A stretch of DNA of 64,000 nucleotides from Anaerolineae bacterium (GTDB lineage: Bacteria > Chloroflexota > Anaerolineae > 4572-78 > J111), in NCBI GenBank assembly GCA_022071955.1, contig JAJVIM010000004.1:310001-374000 (forward strand), in the 5' to 3' direction. The translations under genes were made by a program, and so were the position numbers. Below, piece after piece: positions 22,953-32,124 of this stretch; position 1 is the stretch's first letter, and each line of letters opens with the position of its first letter. The notes beneath the pieces are model-generated. The model made no database searches, had not been told where the DNA came from, and was given only the letters and a program-made list of their open reading frames with translations.

Positions 22953-25019
22953 TCACAGGGGCAGCCGGATGGTAACTCGCGTCCGGCCCGGCCCGCTGTC
23001 GATGCTCAATTCCCCGCCGATGACCGCCAGCATGGTGCTGTGCAGGGCCAACCCCTGCCCGGCGCCGTTGCTGTTGGTTTGAGTTATCCCCGCGCCGTTA
23101 TCTTCAATTTCCAGCCGCAAATCGTGCCCCAGCGCCAGCCGCACCTGCAGCGAGAGCGGCTGGGCCGGGTTGGAGCCGCGCCCGTGTTTGGCCGCGTTTC
23201 GCATCATTTCGCGGGCGGCGTAAAACAGCACGTTGGCGTTGAGCGGCGCTAATTCAGCGGCACGTTGCGCCGCCTCCGGCTCAATTTGCCACTCAACCGA
23301 ATTAAACTGGCCGGCCAGTTCGCTGTCAACCAGCCGGCGCAGCGCGCCCGCCAGCCCCAGCCGTTCCAGTTCCGGCGGGGCCGCGGCAGGCATGGCCCGC
23401 AGCAGGTTGGCAATCTGGCCGTGCGTCTCGGCGAGCAGTTTCGCTGCGTCGCTGTCTGCGCCGCTCAAACTGAGCAAAACGGTGTGCAGGTTGGGCAGCA
23501 CTTCGTCGTGCAGCACCCGCCGGGTTTGCTGGTCCATCAGCCGGCTTTCAACCAGCCGCTGGCGCTGCACGTCCATCAGCCGCCGGGCAATCTCGGTGAT
23601 GGCGTAAGTGTCGATCAGCCGTTCGGCGGCGGCGCGGGCAATCTCCATCTCTTCCTGCGCGTACAGCCCGCCGCTCTGCTTTGGCCCCAGCAGCAGCACC
23701 CCAATCAACCCCCGTTCGCTCCACAGCGGGATGGCCCAGCCGGCGGCCAGCGGCACGGCGATTTGGGCCGGGGTGTGGAGTTGCGCCAGCAGTTCCGGGG
23801 GCAGGCTGGCCGGCAGATCGATCTGGTTTGAGGGGTAGGCCAGCGGCCGGAGCAACGGCGCCAGCGATCCCAGCGGCAGCAGCCGGGCCGATTGCGCCTG
23901 CAAAACATCCTGGCAGAGCACCACCAACGGCGCGGCGGCTTCAAACTCAACCGGCGAGGCGGCCAGCAGCCGGTCGAACAGGCGCTGGCTGGTCATCAGT
24001 GGCCGCAGTTGGCGCAGGTAGCGTTCGCGCCAGGTGTGGCTGCGCCAGTGCGACAGCGCCAGAAACAGCACCAGCAGCAGAGTGCCGGCCAGCAACAGCC
24101 CCACCGGCCGGATTTCCAGCGCCAGCGCGCCACCGGTAACGGTGCTGTAACCCACGGCCAAAATGATAACGTTGGTCCACTGCCGCTGAAATTCGCGCCG
24201 GGGCAGGGTTTGGTCGCTGAAAATTTCAAAGGAGATGGCGGCCTGCCCCAGCAGAGCCACAGTAACGGCGATCAGCCCGGAAACCAGCAGGTCGATCCCG
24301 GCGGCGATGGTGGTGAGCCGGCTGATGTCGCTGCTGTGCAGCCCCGCCGCATCGAGCAGCGCCGCCCAACCGATGGCCCCGGCGGCCAGCCAGCTCACTG
24401 CTACCAGCGCGGCGGCGGCGGCGGTTAACCCGGCTCGGGTGCGGCGGTGGCGGACATCGGCGGTGAGGGTGGCCGCGGCGGCCGGCCGAAACAGCAATGC
24501 CAGCGCCAGCGCCGTACAAAGCACAATGTACAGCGCGTACAGCGCCAGAAAGAGCGGCACGCCCGCGATGGCCGCTGCGCCGGTCAATTTGAGTTGCACC
24601 ACCTGGGCAAAGCTGGGCAGCGGCCGGCCCACCCCCAGCCAGAGCAGCAGCCCCGCGCCCCAGGCCAGCAGCAGCCAATACGGCGCTCGCGGCCGAGGCA
24701 GGCGCGAGCCATCGGGCCAGCCGCCGGTGTACCACAGCATTACCCCAAACCAAATGAACGGCAGCCCCACCAGCGGCAGCCAGCCCAGCCGCCACCAGAT
24801 TTCCAGGCCGGGGCCGCTAAACGCCGGCCTGTAACCCAGAATCGCGGTGTGGCTCACAAAAAACAGCCCGCCCAGCAGCAGCCCGCCGCCGGTGAGCCAC
24901 ACCTGGCGCGGCCGCCGGCTGCTGTTGAGCAGCACAGTTAGCCCCAGCCACAGCATCGCCATTACGTTGGCCAGCGAAACAGCCAGCCCGGCCCAATTAA
25001 GCCACAAATTGACGGTCAT
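22953..25019 (-). CDS. Membrane sensor histidine kinase (HisKA_3-like)
   Basis: A 688-residue kinase. About eight transmembrane helices occupy residues 1-330, followed by a GAF-like domain (about 345-480, ending GLIGVLLLGPKQSGGLYAQEE). The dimerisation/phosphoacceptor helix carries RRVLHDEVLPNLH with His near residue 504. The ATPase domain has the N-box REMMRNAAKHGRG (Asn about 608), G1 IEDNGAGI and G2 GAGQGLALHS. The upstream gene is its response regulator; their ATG/TGA overlap at 25016-25019 shows co-translation. An in-frame GTG at 25025 is also possible. The signal is unknown. Confidence 0.93.
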   Translation of the reverse strand: MTVNLWLNWAGLAVSLANVMAMLWLGLTVLLNSSRRPRQVWLTGGGLLLGGLFFVSHTAILGYRPAFSGPGLEIWWRLGWLPLVGLPFIWFGVMLWYTGGWPDGSRLPRPRAPYWLLLAWGAGLLLWLGVGRPLPSFAQVVQLKLTGAAAIAGVPLFLALYALYIVLCTALALALLFRPAAAATLTADVRHRRTRAGLTAAAAALVAVSWLAAGAIGWAALLDAAGLHSSDISRLTTIAAGIDLLVSGLIAVTVALLGQAAISFEIFSDQTLPRREFQRQWTNVIILAVGYSTVTGGALALEIRPVGLLLAGTLLLVLFLALSHWRSHTWRERYLRQLRPLMTSQRLFDRLLAASPVEFEAAAPLVVLCQDVLQAQSARLLPLGSLAPLLRPLAYPSNQIDLPASLPPELLAQLHTPAQIAVPLAAGWAIPLWSERGLIGVLLLGPKQSGGLYAQEEMEIARAAAERLIDTYAITEIARRLMDVQRQRLVESRLMDQQTRRVLHDEVLPNLHTVLLSLSGADSDAAKLLAETHGQIANLLRAMPAAAPPELERLGLAGALRRLVDSELAGQFNSVEWQIEPEAAQRAAELAPLNANVLFYAAREMMRNAAKHGRGSNPAQPLSLQVRLALGHDLRLEIEDNGAGITQTNSNGAGQGLALHSTMLAVIGGELSIDSGPGRTRVTIRLPL

Positions 25020-25750
25020 TCCCACGCTTCCCAGTTGCCGTGCGGCCCCATAATTTGCGGTCGGCCGTCGTCATCCCAGGCCAGCAGCCGGCCTTCGCGC
25101 AGGATCAGCGCGGCGCGGGTGCGGGCCACTTTTTCAGCGGTGGCCGAGGCGTTGAGTCCCCACGCCGCGTAAATTTGGCCGTTGATGCGGCTAATGGTGC
25201 GCTTATCTTTAAAACCGAGCCGGGCGGCGATTTGCTCGTTGGTTAGCCCCTGCGCCAGCAGCCGGGCCACCTCCTGCTCGGCCGGTTCCAGCAGATCGAG
25301 CGGGGCATGGGCATCTTTGTGGCGCACCTCCTGCACACGGGCCTCAATGTCGGGGTCGATGAAACTGCGGCCGGCCACGGCGTCAACCAGCAGCGGCAGG
25401 ATCATCGCCGGCAGCAGAAAGTTCGACTTTTTGACGTAGGCGTAGTGGCTCAAAATGCCGGAGCGGCGGAAAGCGCGATAATAGTCATCGTCATCCTGAA
25501 TGGAGTAGAAAACCACCGGCAGGCGCGGCAGCTCCCGCCGGATAGCCACCGCCGCGTCGATGCCGTTCATTGGGCCGGCAAGCTGCACGTCCATCAAAAT
25601 GGCTTCCGGGGGCTGCTGCTGGCAGTAAGTCAGCGCCGCCTCGCCGCTGTCGCAATTGTGGCAAACGCACACCCGGCCGGTCTGTTCCAGGCCGGTTTTC
25701 AGCGCCGCCCGCAGTTTAGCGTTGTCTTCAACCAGCAGCAGTTGCAGCAA
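25016..25750 (-). CDS. NarL/LuxR-type response regulator
   Basis: A 244-residue regulator. The receiver domain (1-130) has VEDN (acidic pocket), ILMDVQL (phosphoacceptor Asp about 55) and YVKKS (Lys). The C-terminal LuxR-type helix-turn-helix spans about 155-215 (LEPAEQEVARLLAQGLTNEQIAARLGF). It is followed by a short tail with DGRPQIMGPHGNW. It starts at TTG 25750, five bases after AAGGAGG. Its promoter is visible. It forms a two-component system with the overlapping kinase. Confidence 0.93.
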   Translation of the reverse strand: MLQLLLVEDNAKLRAALKTGLEQTGRVCVCHNCDSGEAALTYCQQQPPEAILMDVQLAGPMNGIDAAVAIRRELPRLPVVFYSIQDDDDYYRAFRRSGILSHYAYVKKSNFLLPAMILPLLVDAVAGRSFIDPDIEARVQEVRHKDAHAPLDLLEPAEQEVARLLAQGLTNEQIAARLGFKDKRTISRINGQIYAAWGLNASATAEKVARTRAALILREGRLLAWDDDGRPQIMGPHGNWEAWE

Positions 25751-25788
25751 TGTGGCCTCCTTAAAAATCGGCTGCCCCCTCTAAAATC

Positions 25789-25817
25789 ATCGTAGAGCGA
25801 CGGCGGCGGGATGTCAA
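25789..25817 (-). promoter_or_regulatory. Promoter of the two-component system
   Basis: On the minus strand -35 TTGACA (25812-25817) and -10 TACGAT (25789-25794) are 17 bases apart, 39 bases before the response regulator start. Confidence 0.7.
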
Positions 25818-25964
25818 GCACTTGAGTGCAAAAACAGCCGGCCTCAGGGCATCGAACCGGCAACCCGGCAGTGGTAGAGTAGGGTGTGTTCAATGAACGC
25901 CGATTCGTTTGTTTTCACAGGAGTGTTACCGGGTGGGCGACACTGCACCGAAAATCAAAGTTGG

Positions 25965-26115
25965 GTAGGGGCGCTTCGCGAAGCGCCCCTACATCTCACT
26001 GATTTGCAGATTCGCTAAATGTGGAGTCCAAAACTACAGTTTTGGACTCCTGCCGCAAACTTTAGAAGCCGGGTCAGGAACACCCCCTGATTCCTGACTC
26101 CTGACCCCTGAATCC
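25965..26115. repeat. Composite palindrome and heptamer repeat block
   Basis: It contains a perfect 28-bp palindrome (25965-25992; half GTAGGGGCGCTTCG), a period-7 remnant (ctgattt-gcagatt-cgc), a 12-bp-arm hairpin (GGAGTCCAAAAC / GTTTTGGACTCC, 26023-26050) and a heptamer run (cctgatt-cctgact-cctgacc-cctgaat, about 26086-26114) just before the radical SAM gene. The same modules recur at 28399-28512 and 37611-37703. The stretch 25818-25964 holds no gene. Confidence 0.85.
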
Positions 26116-26136
26116 TATTTTCAAAGGAGCATATCA

Positions 26137-27570
26137 GTGAAAGTAAAAATGATTCTCCCCGCGCTGACTGAAGCGCTGAGTCCCTTTTGGCGGCCCATCA
26201 AATATTCGCTGTTTCCGCCGCTGGGGCTGGCCACGCTGGCCGCTTATTTGGACGACCATGACGAAGTAGAAATTCAGGATGAGCATGTGGAGCGACTCAC
26301 ACTGAATGACGAACCGGATTTGGTGGTTATTCAGGTGTACATCACGTCCGCCTATCGCGCCTACGAGCTGGCCGACCACTATCGCCGCCGTGGGGCGCAC
26401 GTGGCGCTGGGCGGGCTGCACGTTACCTCGCTGCCGGACGAGGCGGCGCAACACGCCGACACCATTTTTCTCGGCCCCGGCGAGGACACCTGGCCCCAAT
26501 TTCTGCACGATTTCCGGGCCGGGCAGCCGGGCAAGGTTTATCGCTCCACGGTGCGGACGCTGATCGGCGCGCCGCCCGTGCGTCGGGATTTGATCAAACG
26601 GCAGTTGTATCTGGTGCCCAACTCGATTGTTGTTTCGCGGGGCTGCCCGCACACCTGCGATTTTTGCTACAAAGAGGCCTTTTTCAAGGGCGGAAAATCG
26701 TTTTACACCCAGGCGGTCGACGCGGCGCTGGCCGAGATTGAGCGGCTGCCGGGACGGCACCTCTACTTTTTGGATGACCACCTGTTTGGCCAGCCGACAT
26801 TTGCCCGCGCCCTGTTCGACGGGCTGGCCGGTATGGGGCGGGTGTGGCAGGCGGCGGGCACGGTGCAGTCGGTGCTGCGGCCGGGGCTGCTGGAAAAAGC
26901 GGCGCAGGCCGGGCTGCGCAGCCTGTTTGTCGGTTTTGAAACGCTCAACCCGGCCAACCTCAAAGCTCAGCACAAATACCAAAACCTCAACCGTGATTAC
27001 AGCCTGGCTATCAAGCGGCTGCACGATTTGGGGGTGATGATCAACGGCAGCTTTGTGTTTGGCATGGACGATGACGATGCCGGTGTGTTTGGCCGCACCG
27101 TCGAGTGGGCCATTGACCACGGTATTGAAACGGCCACGTTTCACATTCTCACCCCCTATCCCGACACGGCGCTTTACCAGCGGATGGCCGCCGCGGGGCG
27201 TATTTTTCACAGCAACTGGAACCTGTACGACACCCGGCATGTAGTCTTTCGGCCGCGGCGGCTGTCGCCGGAGGAGTTGGAGCAGGGCTATTGGCAAGCC
27301 TACCGCGATTTTTACCGCTGGGGCTCAATTTTGCGGGGGGCGTGGAGCAAAGAGACGGCGACTGGTAAGCTGCGGCATGCGGCCTACGCCGGGGCCTGGA
27401 AAAAGTTTGAGCCGGCCTGGGATTGGGTGATCAAAGCCAAACGGCTGCCGTTTATGTTGCCGGTGCTGGAAAATGTGCTCGATGGATTGCAGGGGCGAGG
27501 CCGCCAGCAACCGAATCCCCTATCGCCGCTGTCTCACCCGCCGCTGCGCTCTCTGACACCTGATTCTTGA
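26137..27570 (+). CDS. B12-binding-domain radical SAM protein
   Basis: A 477-residue protein. Residues 1-150 form a cobalamin-binding-like Rossmann domain (GGLHVTSLPDEAAQHADTIFLGPGE). The radical SAM core follows with SRGCPHTCDFCYKE (Cys170, Cys174, Cys177 for the 4Fe-4S cluster), LYFLDDHLFG and VGFETLNPANL. The remainder resembles the C-terminal region of Elp3/MiaB-like and hopanoid-type B12 radical SAM enzymes. GTG 26137 lies nine bases after GGAG. The last 20 residues, rich in Pro/Ser/Leu, are encoded by repeat-like DNA. Likely a methyltransferase or C-C bond-forming enzyme; substrate unknown. Confidence 0.88.
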   Translation: MKVKMILPALTEALSPFWRPIKYSLFPPLGLATLAAYLDDHDEVEIQDEHVERLTLNDEPDLVVIQVYITSAYRAYELADHYRRRGAHVALGGLHVTSLPDEAAQHADTIFLGPGEDTWPQFLHDFRAGQPGKVYRSTVRTLIGAPPVRRDLIKRQLYLVPNSIVVSRGCPHTCDFCYKEAFFKGGKSFYTQAVDAALAEIERLPGRHLYFLDDHLFGQPTFARALFDGLAGMGRVWQAAGTVQSVLRPGLLEKAAQAGLRSLFVGFETLNPANLKAQHKYQNLNRDYSLAIKRLHDLGVMINGSFVFGMDDDDAGVFGRTVEWAIDHGIETATFHILTPYPDTALYQRMAAAGRIFHSNWNLYDTRHVVFRPRRLSPEELEQGYWQAYRDFYRWGSILRGAWSKETATGKLRHAAYAGAWKKFEPAWDWVIKAKRLPFMLPVLENVLDGLQGRGRQQPNPLSPLSHPPLRSLTPDS

Positions 27571-27572
27571 TG

Positions 27573-28208
27573 TTATCGAAAAATATGGGGGCGATAACCC
27601 GCCGCCAGAGCGGCCACGGTTGAGCGCGGGGTCAGCACGATCACCTCGGCGCCGGTGCGCCGGGCCGAAGGCTGGCCGTAGCCGCCAAAACTCCACGGCA
27701 GCAGGCTCTCTTCCAGCACCAGGTAGGGCCTTGCCGAGGGGTCCGGGTTGAGCATAATAAATGTGCCCGGCGGCAGCTCGTCGATGGGAGCGGTGTAGGT
27801 GCGTTTTTTGGGCCGCCAGGTGCGCTGATACGGTGCAAAGCGGTCGCGGTGCAAGACGTCATCCAGTGAGCCGGTTTCGGTGGGGTTGGCCAGCCGCCAA
27901 AAATGGACAAATTCGGTGTAGCGTTGGCGGTTGCAGCGGGCGCAGGGGCGATGGCCGGCGGCCAGCGCGGTGGCCTCGTCCAAAAAGAAAAGCTCAGTGT
28001 AACTGCCGGGCGTCATTGGTGTACGCCGGATGAGCTCGCCGTTTTTGTCGCGGTTTTCCAGCGTGCAGATAATCCAGGCTTTGTGGCGGTGGTAATAACG
28101 TAGCTGCCGCTGGTCATCGTGCAAGATACCGCGATTGCCCATGCACGTGCCGCGCTCCGGCACGGCGTGGATCACGCCAAACGGATCAACTCGATTTTGT
28201 AACGGCAC
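27573..28208 (-). CDS. Conserved hypothetical protein with Ada-like RPCARC motif
   Basis: A 211-residue protein, no family firmly recognised. The segment AAGHRPCARCNRQRYTEF (about residues 85-102) resembles the zinc-ligand region of the Ada N-terminal domain (RPCKRC). An N-terminal GTCMGNRGILHDD and a C-terminal PWSFGGYGQPSARR look conserved in type. The frame opens at 28229, but GTG 28208 preceded by GGGGG is the likely start. It converges on the radical SAM gene, leaving only two bases between stops. A DNA- or nucleotide-interacting role is only a guess. Confidence 0.72.
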   Translation of the reverse strand: MPLQNRVDPFGVIHAVPERGTCMGNRGILHDDQRQLRYYHRHKAWIICTLENRDKNGELIRRTPMTPGSYTELFFLDEATALAAGHRPCARCNRQRYTEFVHFWRLANPTETGSLDDVLHRDRFAPYQRTWRPKKRTYTAPIDELPPGTFIMLNPDPSARPYLVLEESLLPWSFGGYGQPSARRTGAEVIVLTPRSTVAALAAGYRPHIFR

Positions 28209-28227
28209 AGGGCACCCCCAAAAATAC

Positions 28228-28262
28228 AATGATGAATGATGAATTATGAGTGATGAATTATG
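28228..28262. repeat. Heptamer array (atgaatt-type)
   Basis: Period-7 units atgaatg-atgaatt-atgagtg-atgaatt-atgaata lie directly upstream of the RPCARC gene. Confidence 0.9.
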
Positions 28263-28398
28263 AATAATTCGCCACCCACGATTCGCCGTCGGTCAATTTA
28301 CCAAACTTATTTTCAACGTGACCGTCGGGCCGCAAACCAAGCCTGTTTGTGGCCCAGCAACGAAAAATGCTTGTATCTGGGACAGGTGAAAATTCGGC

Positions 28399-28512
28399 GT
28401 AGGGGCGCTTCGCGAAGCGCCCCTACCTTCGTAAATTCGCTAACCCGCTCATTCGCTTACCTTCACAGAAGTATTTCCCTGATTCCTGGCTCCCGATTCC
28501 TGGCTCCTGACG
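28399..28512. repeat. Composite palindrome and heptamer repeat block, second copy
   Basis: The same perfect 28-bp palindrome as at 25965 (28399-28426) is followed by period-7 runs (taaattcgctaacccgctc; cctgatt-cctggct-cccgatt-cctggct-cctgacg). The modules are in the same order as at 25965-26115, lacking the GGAGTCC hairpin. Confidence 0.85.
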
Positions 28513-28555
28513 CCTGTTTTCACGGGTGAGTATACCGGCATTTTGAGAGGGAAAC

Positions 28556-28584
28556 AAAAAAGGCGCAATTTTGCGCCTTTTTTT
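28556..28584. terminator. Bidirectional terminator after the 97-residue gene
   Basis: An A-run, the stem GGCGCAA / TTGCGCC and a seven-T tail form a symmetric terminator just past the stop at 28598. Confidence 0.9.
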
Positions 28585-28597
28585 AACTGGCCAGGTT

Positions 28598-28891
28598 TTA
28601 CTGGCTTTCTTCCTGAAATAGTTTGAGAGCTTCGCCTTCATCCCAGGTATCGTCTAATTCTTTGGCCACTGTCGCGGCCACTTCCTTGGCCGACCCCTCA
28701 CGCTCCTGTTCTTTGCCCCACTTAAACATTGAGGTGTAGGCGGCGGTGCTGTCGTGCCCGGCTCGCGACGAAGCCCGCTGCACTGCTTCCTGAAATCGAG
28801 CGGGCAAGTTTTCTCTGACTGTGCCGTTCAAGTCCGTTGCTTTTACGCCGAGGGGAATGTGTTCCCAATAAAGTATCTGGTATCGTGCCAC
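28598..28891 (-). CDS. Small 'virulence factor' family protein
   Basis: A 97-residue acidic protein: MARYQILYWEHIPLGVKATD at the start, an Arg-Ala-Ser segment and an acidic WDEGEALKLF end. This pattern matches the short conserved Virulence_fact family, whose role is unclear despite the name. It starts at GTG 28891 with AGGAGGA nine bases upstream, is monocistronic and ends at a strong terminator. Confidence 0.75.
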   Translation of the reverse strand: MARYQILYWEHIPLGVKATDLNGTVRENLPARFQEAVQRASSRAGHDSTAAYTSMFKWGKEQEREGSAKEVAATVAKELDDTWDEGEALKLFQEESQ

Positions 28892-29077
28892 TGCTCAACT
28901 TCCTCCTGATGCCGCATTTTTAAAATGCGGATTATGCTCCGGGTTAGTAAACTCAGTGTATCCTTATTATATCGTCAAAAGTCAATTTTTCAAGGAAAAA
29001 TCATAGCATTTTATACCTATTTACACTAATAGCGCCCGCGGCAAAATGAGAGTTCCATTAGAAAAAGGCTAAAATGC
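28892..29077. other. Intergenic region upstream of Bat operon promoter
   Basis: AT-rich spacer between the divergent 97-residue gene and the moxR promoter. A hairpin-like GCATTTTTAAAATGC palindrome occurs near 28914-28928. No gene was seen. Confidence 0.5.
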
Positions 29078-29105
29078 TTGAAAAATCTCGGTTATCGGCT
29101 ACAAT
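29078..29105 (+). promoter_or_regulatory. Probable promoter of the Bat operon
   Basis: TTGAAA (29078-29083) and TACAAT (29100-29105) are 16 bases apart, 90 bases ahead of the moxR start. Confidence 0.55.
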
Positions 29106-29195
29106 AGTCAATGGTCAGAGATTGGTTGCTGTATCGCAACTAATCTATTTTTTTTGACATAACGAATCCACTATCTGGAGGCCCCGCTTTACATC

Positions 29196-30188
29196 ATGGA
29201 AATGACAACAATCAGGCAGCTAAACGAGGCCGTTGAGCGCGAAGCCCTATTTTTGCAGGACCTGCTGGTTGAAGTAAATAAAGTGATTGTGGGGCAGGAA
29301 AAGCTCATTGAGCGCCTGCTCATCGGTTTGCTGGCCGATGGCCACATTCTGTTAGAAGGCGTGCCCGGTTTGGCCAAAACGCTGGCCGTCAATACGCTGG
29401 CTCAGGCGGTACAGGGCAATTTTCAACGCATTCAGTTTACGCCCGATCTGCTCCCGGCCGACCTGATCGGCACGGAGATTTACAACCCGCGCACTAACGA
29501 ATTCACCCCTCACCTGGGGCCGATTTTTGCCAATTTTATCCTGGCCGACGAGATCAACCGCGCCCCGGCCAAAGTGCAAAGCGCTCTGCTCGAGGCCATG
29601 CAGGAGCGGCAGGTTACCATCAGCGACCAGACCTACCGGCTGGAAGAACCGTTTTTGGTGCTGGCCACCCAAAACCCTATTGAACAGGAAGGTACCTACC
29701 CGCTGCCGGAAGCCCAGGTTGACCGCTTTATGCTCAAAGTGATTGTGGGCTACCCCACCCGGGATGAGGAGCGGGTAATTATGAACCGCATGACCGGCGC
29801 CGAACTGCCGCGGGTAAACCCGGTGATTCGCCCCCAGGATTTGCTCCACGCCCGCGAAGTGGTCAAAGGGATTTACATTGACGAAAAAATTAAAGAGTAT
29901 ATTCTGGATTTAATTTTTGCTACCCGCTACCCGGCCCAAAGCGGCCTGACCGATATGCAGCACCTCATCAGCTTTGGCGCGTCGCCGCGGGCCACCATTT
30001 ATTTGATTATGGCTGCGCGCGCCCACGCCTTTTTGCACGGGCGCGGTTTTGTAACGCCCGAAGACATCAAACAGATCGCCCCCGATATTCTGCGCCATCG
30101 CATCGTGATTAGCTACGAAGCCGAGGCCGAAGAAATTACCAGCGCCGACATTATTCAGCGAATTCTGGACCGGATCGAAGTTCCGTAA
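29196..30188 (+). CDS. MoxR-family AAA+ ATPase
   Basis: A 330-residue AAA+ chaperone-like ATPase, first gene of the Bat operon. Walker A is GVPGLAKT (about 55-62), Walker B ILADEINRA (about 116-124), then ALLEAMQERQVT, TQNPIEQEGTYPLPEAQVDRFMLK and the lid with SPRAT. MoxR proteins act on VWA-domain partners, and two are encoded downstream. ATG 29196 has GGAGG 14 bases upstream, a long spacing; ATG 29202 is an alternative. Cytoplasmic. Confidence 0.95.
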   Translation: MEMTTIRQLNEAVEREALFLQDLLVEVNKVIVGQEKLIERLLIGLLADGHILLEGVPGLAKTLAVNTLAQAVQGNFQRIQFTPDLLPADLIGTEIYNPRTNEFTPHLGPIFANFILADEINRAPAKVQSALLEAMQERQVTISDQTYRLEEPFLVLATQNPIEQEGTYPLPEAQVDRFMLKVIVGYPTRDEERVIMNRMTGAELPRVNPVIRPQDLLHAREVVKGIYIDEKIKEYILDLIFATRYPAQSGLTDMQHLISFGASPRATIYLIMAARAHAFLHGRGFVTPEDIKQIAPDILRHRIVISYEAEAEEITSADIIQRILDRIEVP

Positions 30189-30197
30189 GCCTAACTT

Positions 30198-31094
30198 ATG
30201 CTGACCAGCGAACTGATCAAAAAAATCCGCCGCATCGAAATCCGTACCCGGCGGCTGGTAAACAGCAGCTTTGCCGGTGAATATCACGCCATTTTCAAAG
30301 GGCGCGGCATGGAGTTTGACGAAGTGCGCCCCTACACCCCCGGCGACGAAGTCCGCACCATCGACTGGAACGTGACCGCCCGCACCGGCGACCTGTTTGT
30401 GAAGCGATATGTTGAAGAGCGTGAACTGACCGTGATGCTGCTGGTTGATGCCAGCGCCTCCGGCCAATTTGGCACCATCAACCGTTTCAAACGCGAAATC
30501 GCCGCGGAACTGGCCGCGGTGCTGGCCTTTTCGGCCATCAGCAATAACGATAAAGTGGGACTGTTGATCTTTACCGATCAAATTGAGCTGTTCATTGCGC
30601 CGCGCAAAGGCCGGCGGCACGTGCTGCGCCTTATCCGGGATTTGCTGGCGTTTACCCCCACCGGCTCCAAAACCGATCTGAAAATGGGGCTGGAAACGCT
30701 CAATCATATGCTCAAACGGCGTGGCATCATCTTTTTGTTGTCCGACTTTTTAACGCCACCCAATTCGTATAGTTCTGTGTTGCAGGTGGCTAACCGCCGC
30801 CACGATATTATCGCGGTGACGCTGAGCGATCCCCGCGAACAGGAATGGCCCAATGTGGGGCTGGTGGCGCTGGAAGATGCCGAAACCGGCCAGGTAAAAT
30901 GGGTTGATACCGGCAGCCGGCAGTGGCGGCAGGAATTTGCCGAGCGGGTGCTGGAGTTGAAACTGGCCCGAGACCGGGTTTTTCGCAAAGCCAAGGTTGA
31001 CCGGATCAACGTTTCAACGGACCGGGACTACGTATTGCCGCTGACCAACTTTTTTGAACAGCGCTCCCGCCGCATCCGAAGGCGGGTCCGATAG
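30198..31094 (+). CDS. DUF58-domain protein of the Bat operon
   Basis: A 298-residue DUF58 protein with the signature GEYHAIFKGRGMEFDEVRPYTPGDEVRTIDWNVTARTG (about 30-68) and a VWA-like second half (VMLLVDASASGQF, DKVGLLIFTD, GRRHVLRLIRDLLAF). It has no strong membrane segment. It starts nine bases after moxR and is typically co-encoded with it. It probably links the MoxR ATPase to the membrane-bound BatA/B proteins. Confidence 0.93.
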   Translation: MLTSELIKKIRRIEIRTRRLVNSSFAGEYHAIFKGRGMEFDEVRPYTPGDEVRTIDWNVTARTGDLFVKRYVEERELTVMLLVDASASGQFGTINRFKREIAAELAAVLAFSAISNNDKVGLLIFTDQIELFIAPRKGRRHVLRLIRDLLAFTPTGSKTDLKMGLETLNHMLKRRGIIFLLSDFLTPPNSYSSVLQVANRRHDIIAVTLSDPREQEWPNVGLVALEDAETGQVKWVDTGSRQWRQEFAERVLELKLARDRVFRKAKVDRINVSTDRDYVLPLTNFFEQRSRRIRRRVR

Positions 31095-31098
31095 AGTT

Positions 31099-32124
31099 AT
31101 GAAGCAAAAACTTTTGCGAATGTCGCCGCTGGTGCTGGCCCTGTTGCTGGGTCTTTTGTTTGTTGGCCCGGTGCTGGCCCAATCGCCGGACGCCGACGTG
31201 GATTTTTTCGCCGTTCAACCGGCCAATGGCCACCCCTACACCGTGGGCGACCACATTACCCTGCGGCTTGAAGTGCGCCACCCGGCCAATTCAACCGTCG
31301 ATTTGCCCAACCTTGACCCCGAATGGGGTGATTTTGAGGTGGTGAATCAAACCGGGCAGGATACCGTAACCAACAACGATGGCACGGCCATAACGCGCAA
31401 AGATTATGTTGTTTCCCTGTTCGCGCCGGGCAGTTACCAAACGCCGCCGCTGGTGGTCACTCATCACGTGCCGGGCGCGGCCCAACCCGAAGAGCTGGGC
31501 GCGCCGGTCATCCCCCTTAAAATAGATAGCGTCCTTATTGAAGGCGATACCGAACTGCGCGATTTGAAAGCGCAGGCCGATTTGCCGGTGCCGCCGCTGT
31601 GGCCGCTGTTTGTGGCCGGGGTGGTGGCGCTGGCCGCTGTGATTGGCGGCGGGTATCTGGCCGGTCAGTGGGCCTACAATCGCTGGTGGCGCAAAATCCC
31701 CGCCGAACTGTTCCCGCAGCCGGTCATCGATACCCGCCCGCCGGAAGTCATCGCCCTCACTGAACTGGAGCGAATTGAGACGCTCAACCTGCCGGCCCAA
31801 CAGCGGTTTAAAGATCATTACTCGCTGGTGACCGATTGCCTGCGCGATTACATTGAGCGCCGCTACCAAATTCCGGCGCTGGAGCAAACCACTCAGGAAC
31901 TGCAAAATGCGTTCCGGTTTTCTGCCGTGCCGGGGACAATTACCGGCGTATTTTTGGATATGTTTTACAGCAGCGATCTGGTGAAATTTGCCCGCTACCG
32001 GCCCAACACCGACGACGCCTACCAGCTTGTGCCGCGGGCGCGGCAAATTGTGGCCAGCACCACCCCGCCGCCGGAACCGACGCCGGTTGCCCCGGCAGCA
32101 ACGGAGGCGCCGCGTGATCTTTAA
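31099..32124 (+). CDS. BatD-like/DUF4381-like membrane protein of the Bat operon
   Basis: A 341-residue protein: signal peptide (about 1-27, cut after VLAQ), an extracytoplasmic beta-rich domain (HITLRLEVRHPANSTVDLPNLDPEWGDFEVV, resembling BatD N-terminal repeats), one transmembrane helix (about 168-188, FVAGVVALAAVIGGGYLAG) and a cytoplasmic helical tail with the DUF4381-like FKDHYSLVTDCLRDYIERRYQIPALEQTTQEL. The frame opens at 31054, but ATG 31099, four bases after the DUF58 stop, starts the signal peptide. It overlaps the next gene by 11 bases. Confidence 0.85.
   Translation: MKQKLLRMSPLVLALLLGLLFVGPVLAQSPDADVDFFAVQPANGHPYTVGDHITLRLEVRHPANSTVDLPNLDPEWGDFEVVNQTGQDTVTNNDGTAITRKDYVVSLFAPGSYQTPPLVVTHHVPGAAQPEELGAPVIPLKIDSVLIEGDTELRDLKAQADLPVPPLWPLFVAGVVALAAVIGGGYLAGQWAYNRWWRKIPAELFPQPVIDTRPPEVIALTELERIETLNLPAQQRFKDHYSLVTDCLRDYIERRYQIPALEQTTQELQNAFRFSAVPGTITGVFLDMFYSSDLVKFARYRPNTDDAYQLVPRARQIVASTTPPPEPTPVAPAATEAPRDL

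Noticed and set aside
25840-25880. tRNA-like TTCGATG stretch on the minus strand
   Set aside because: No pairing T-stem, no anticodon arm and no acceptor stem can be formed around it.
26086-26114. CRISPR array suggested by short repeats
   Set aside because: Units are 7 bases with no spacers, and no cas genes are present.
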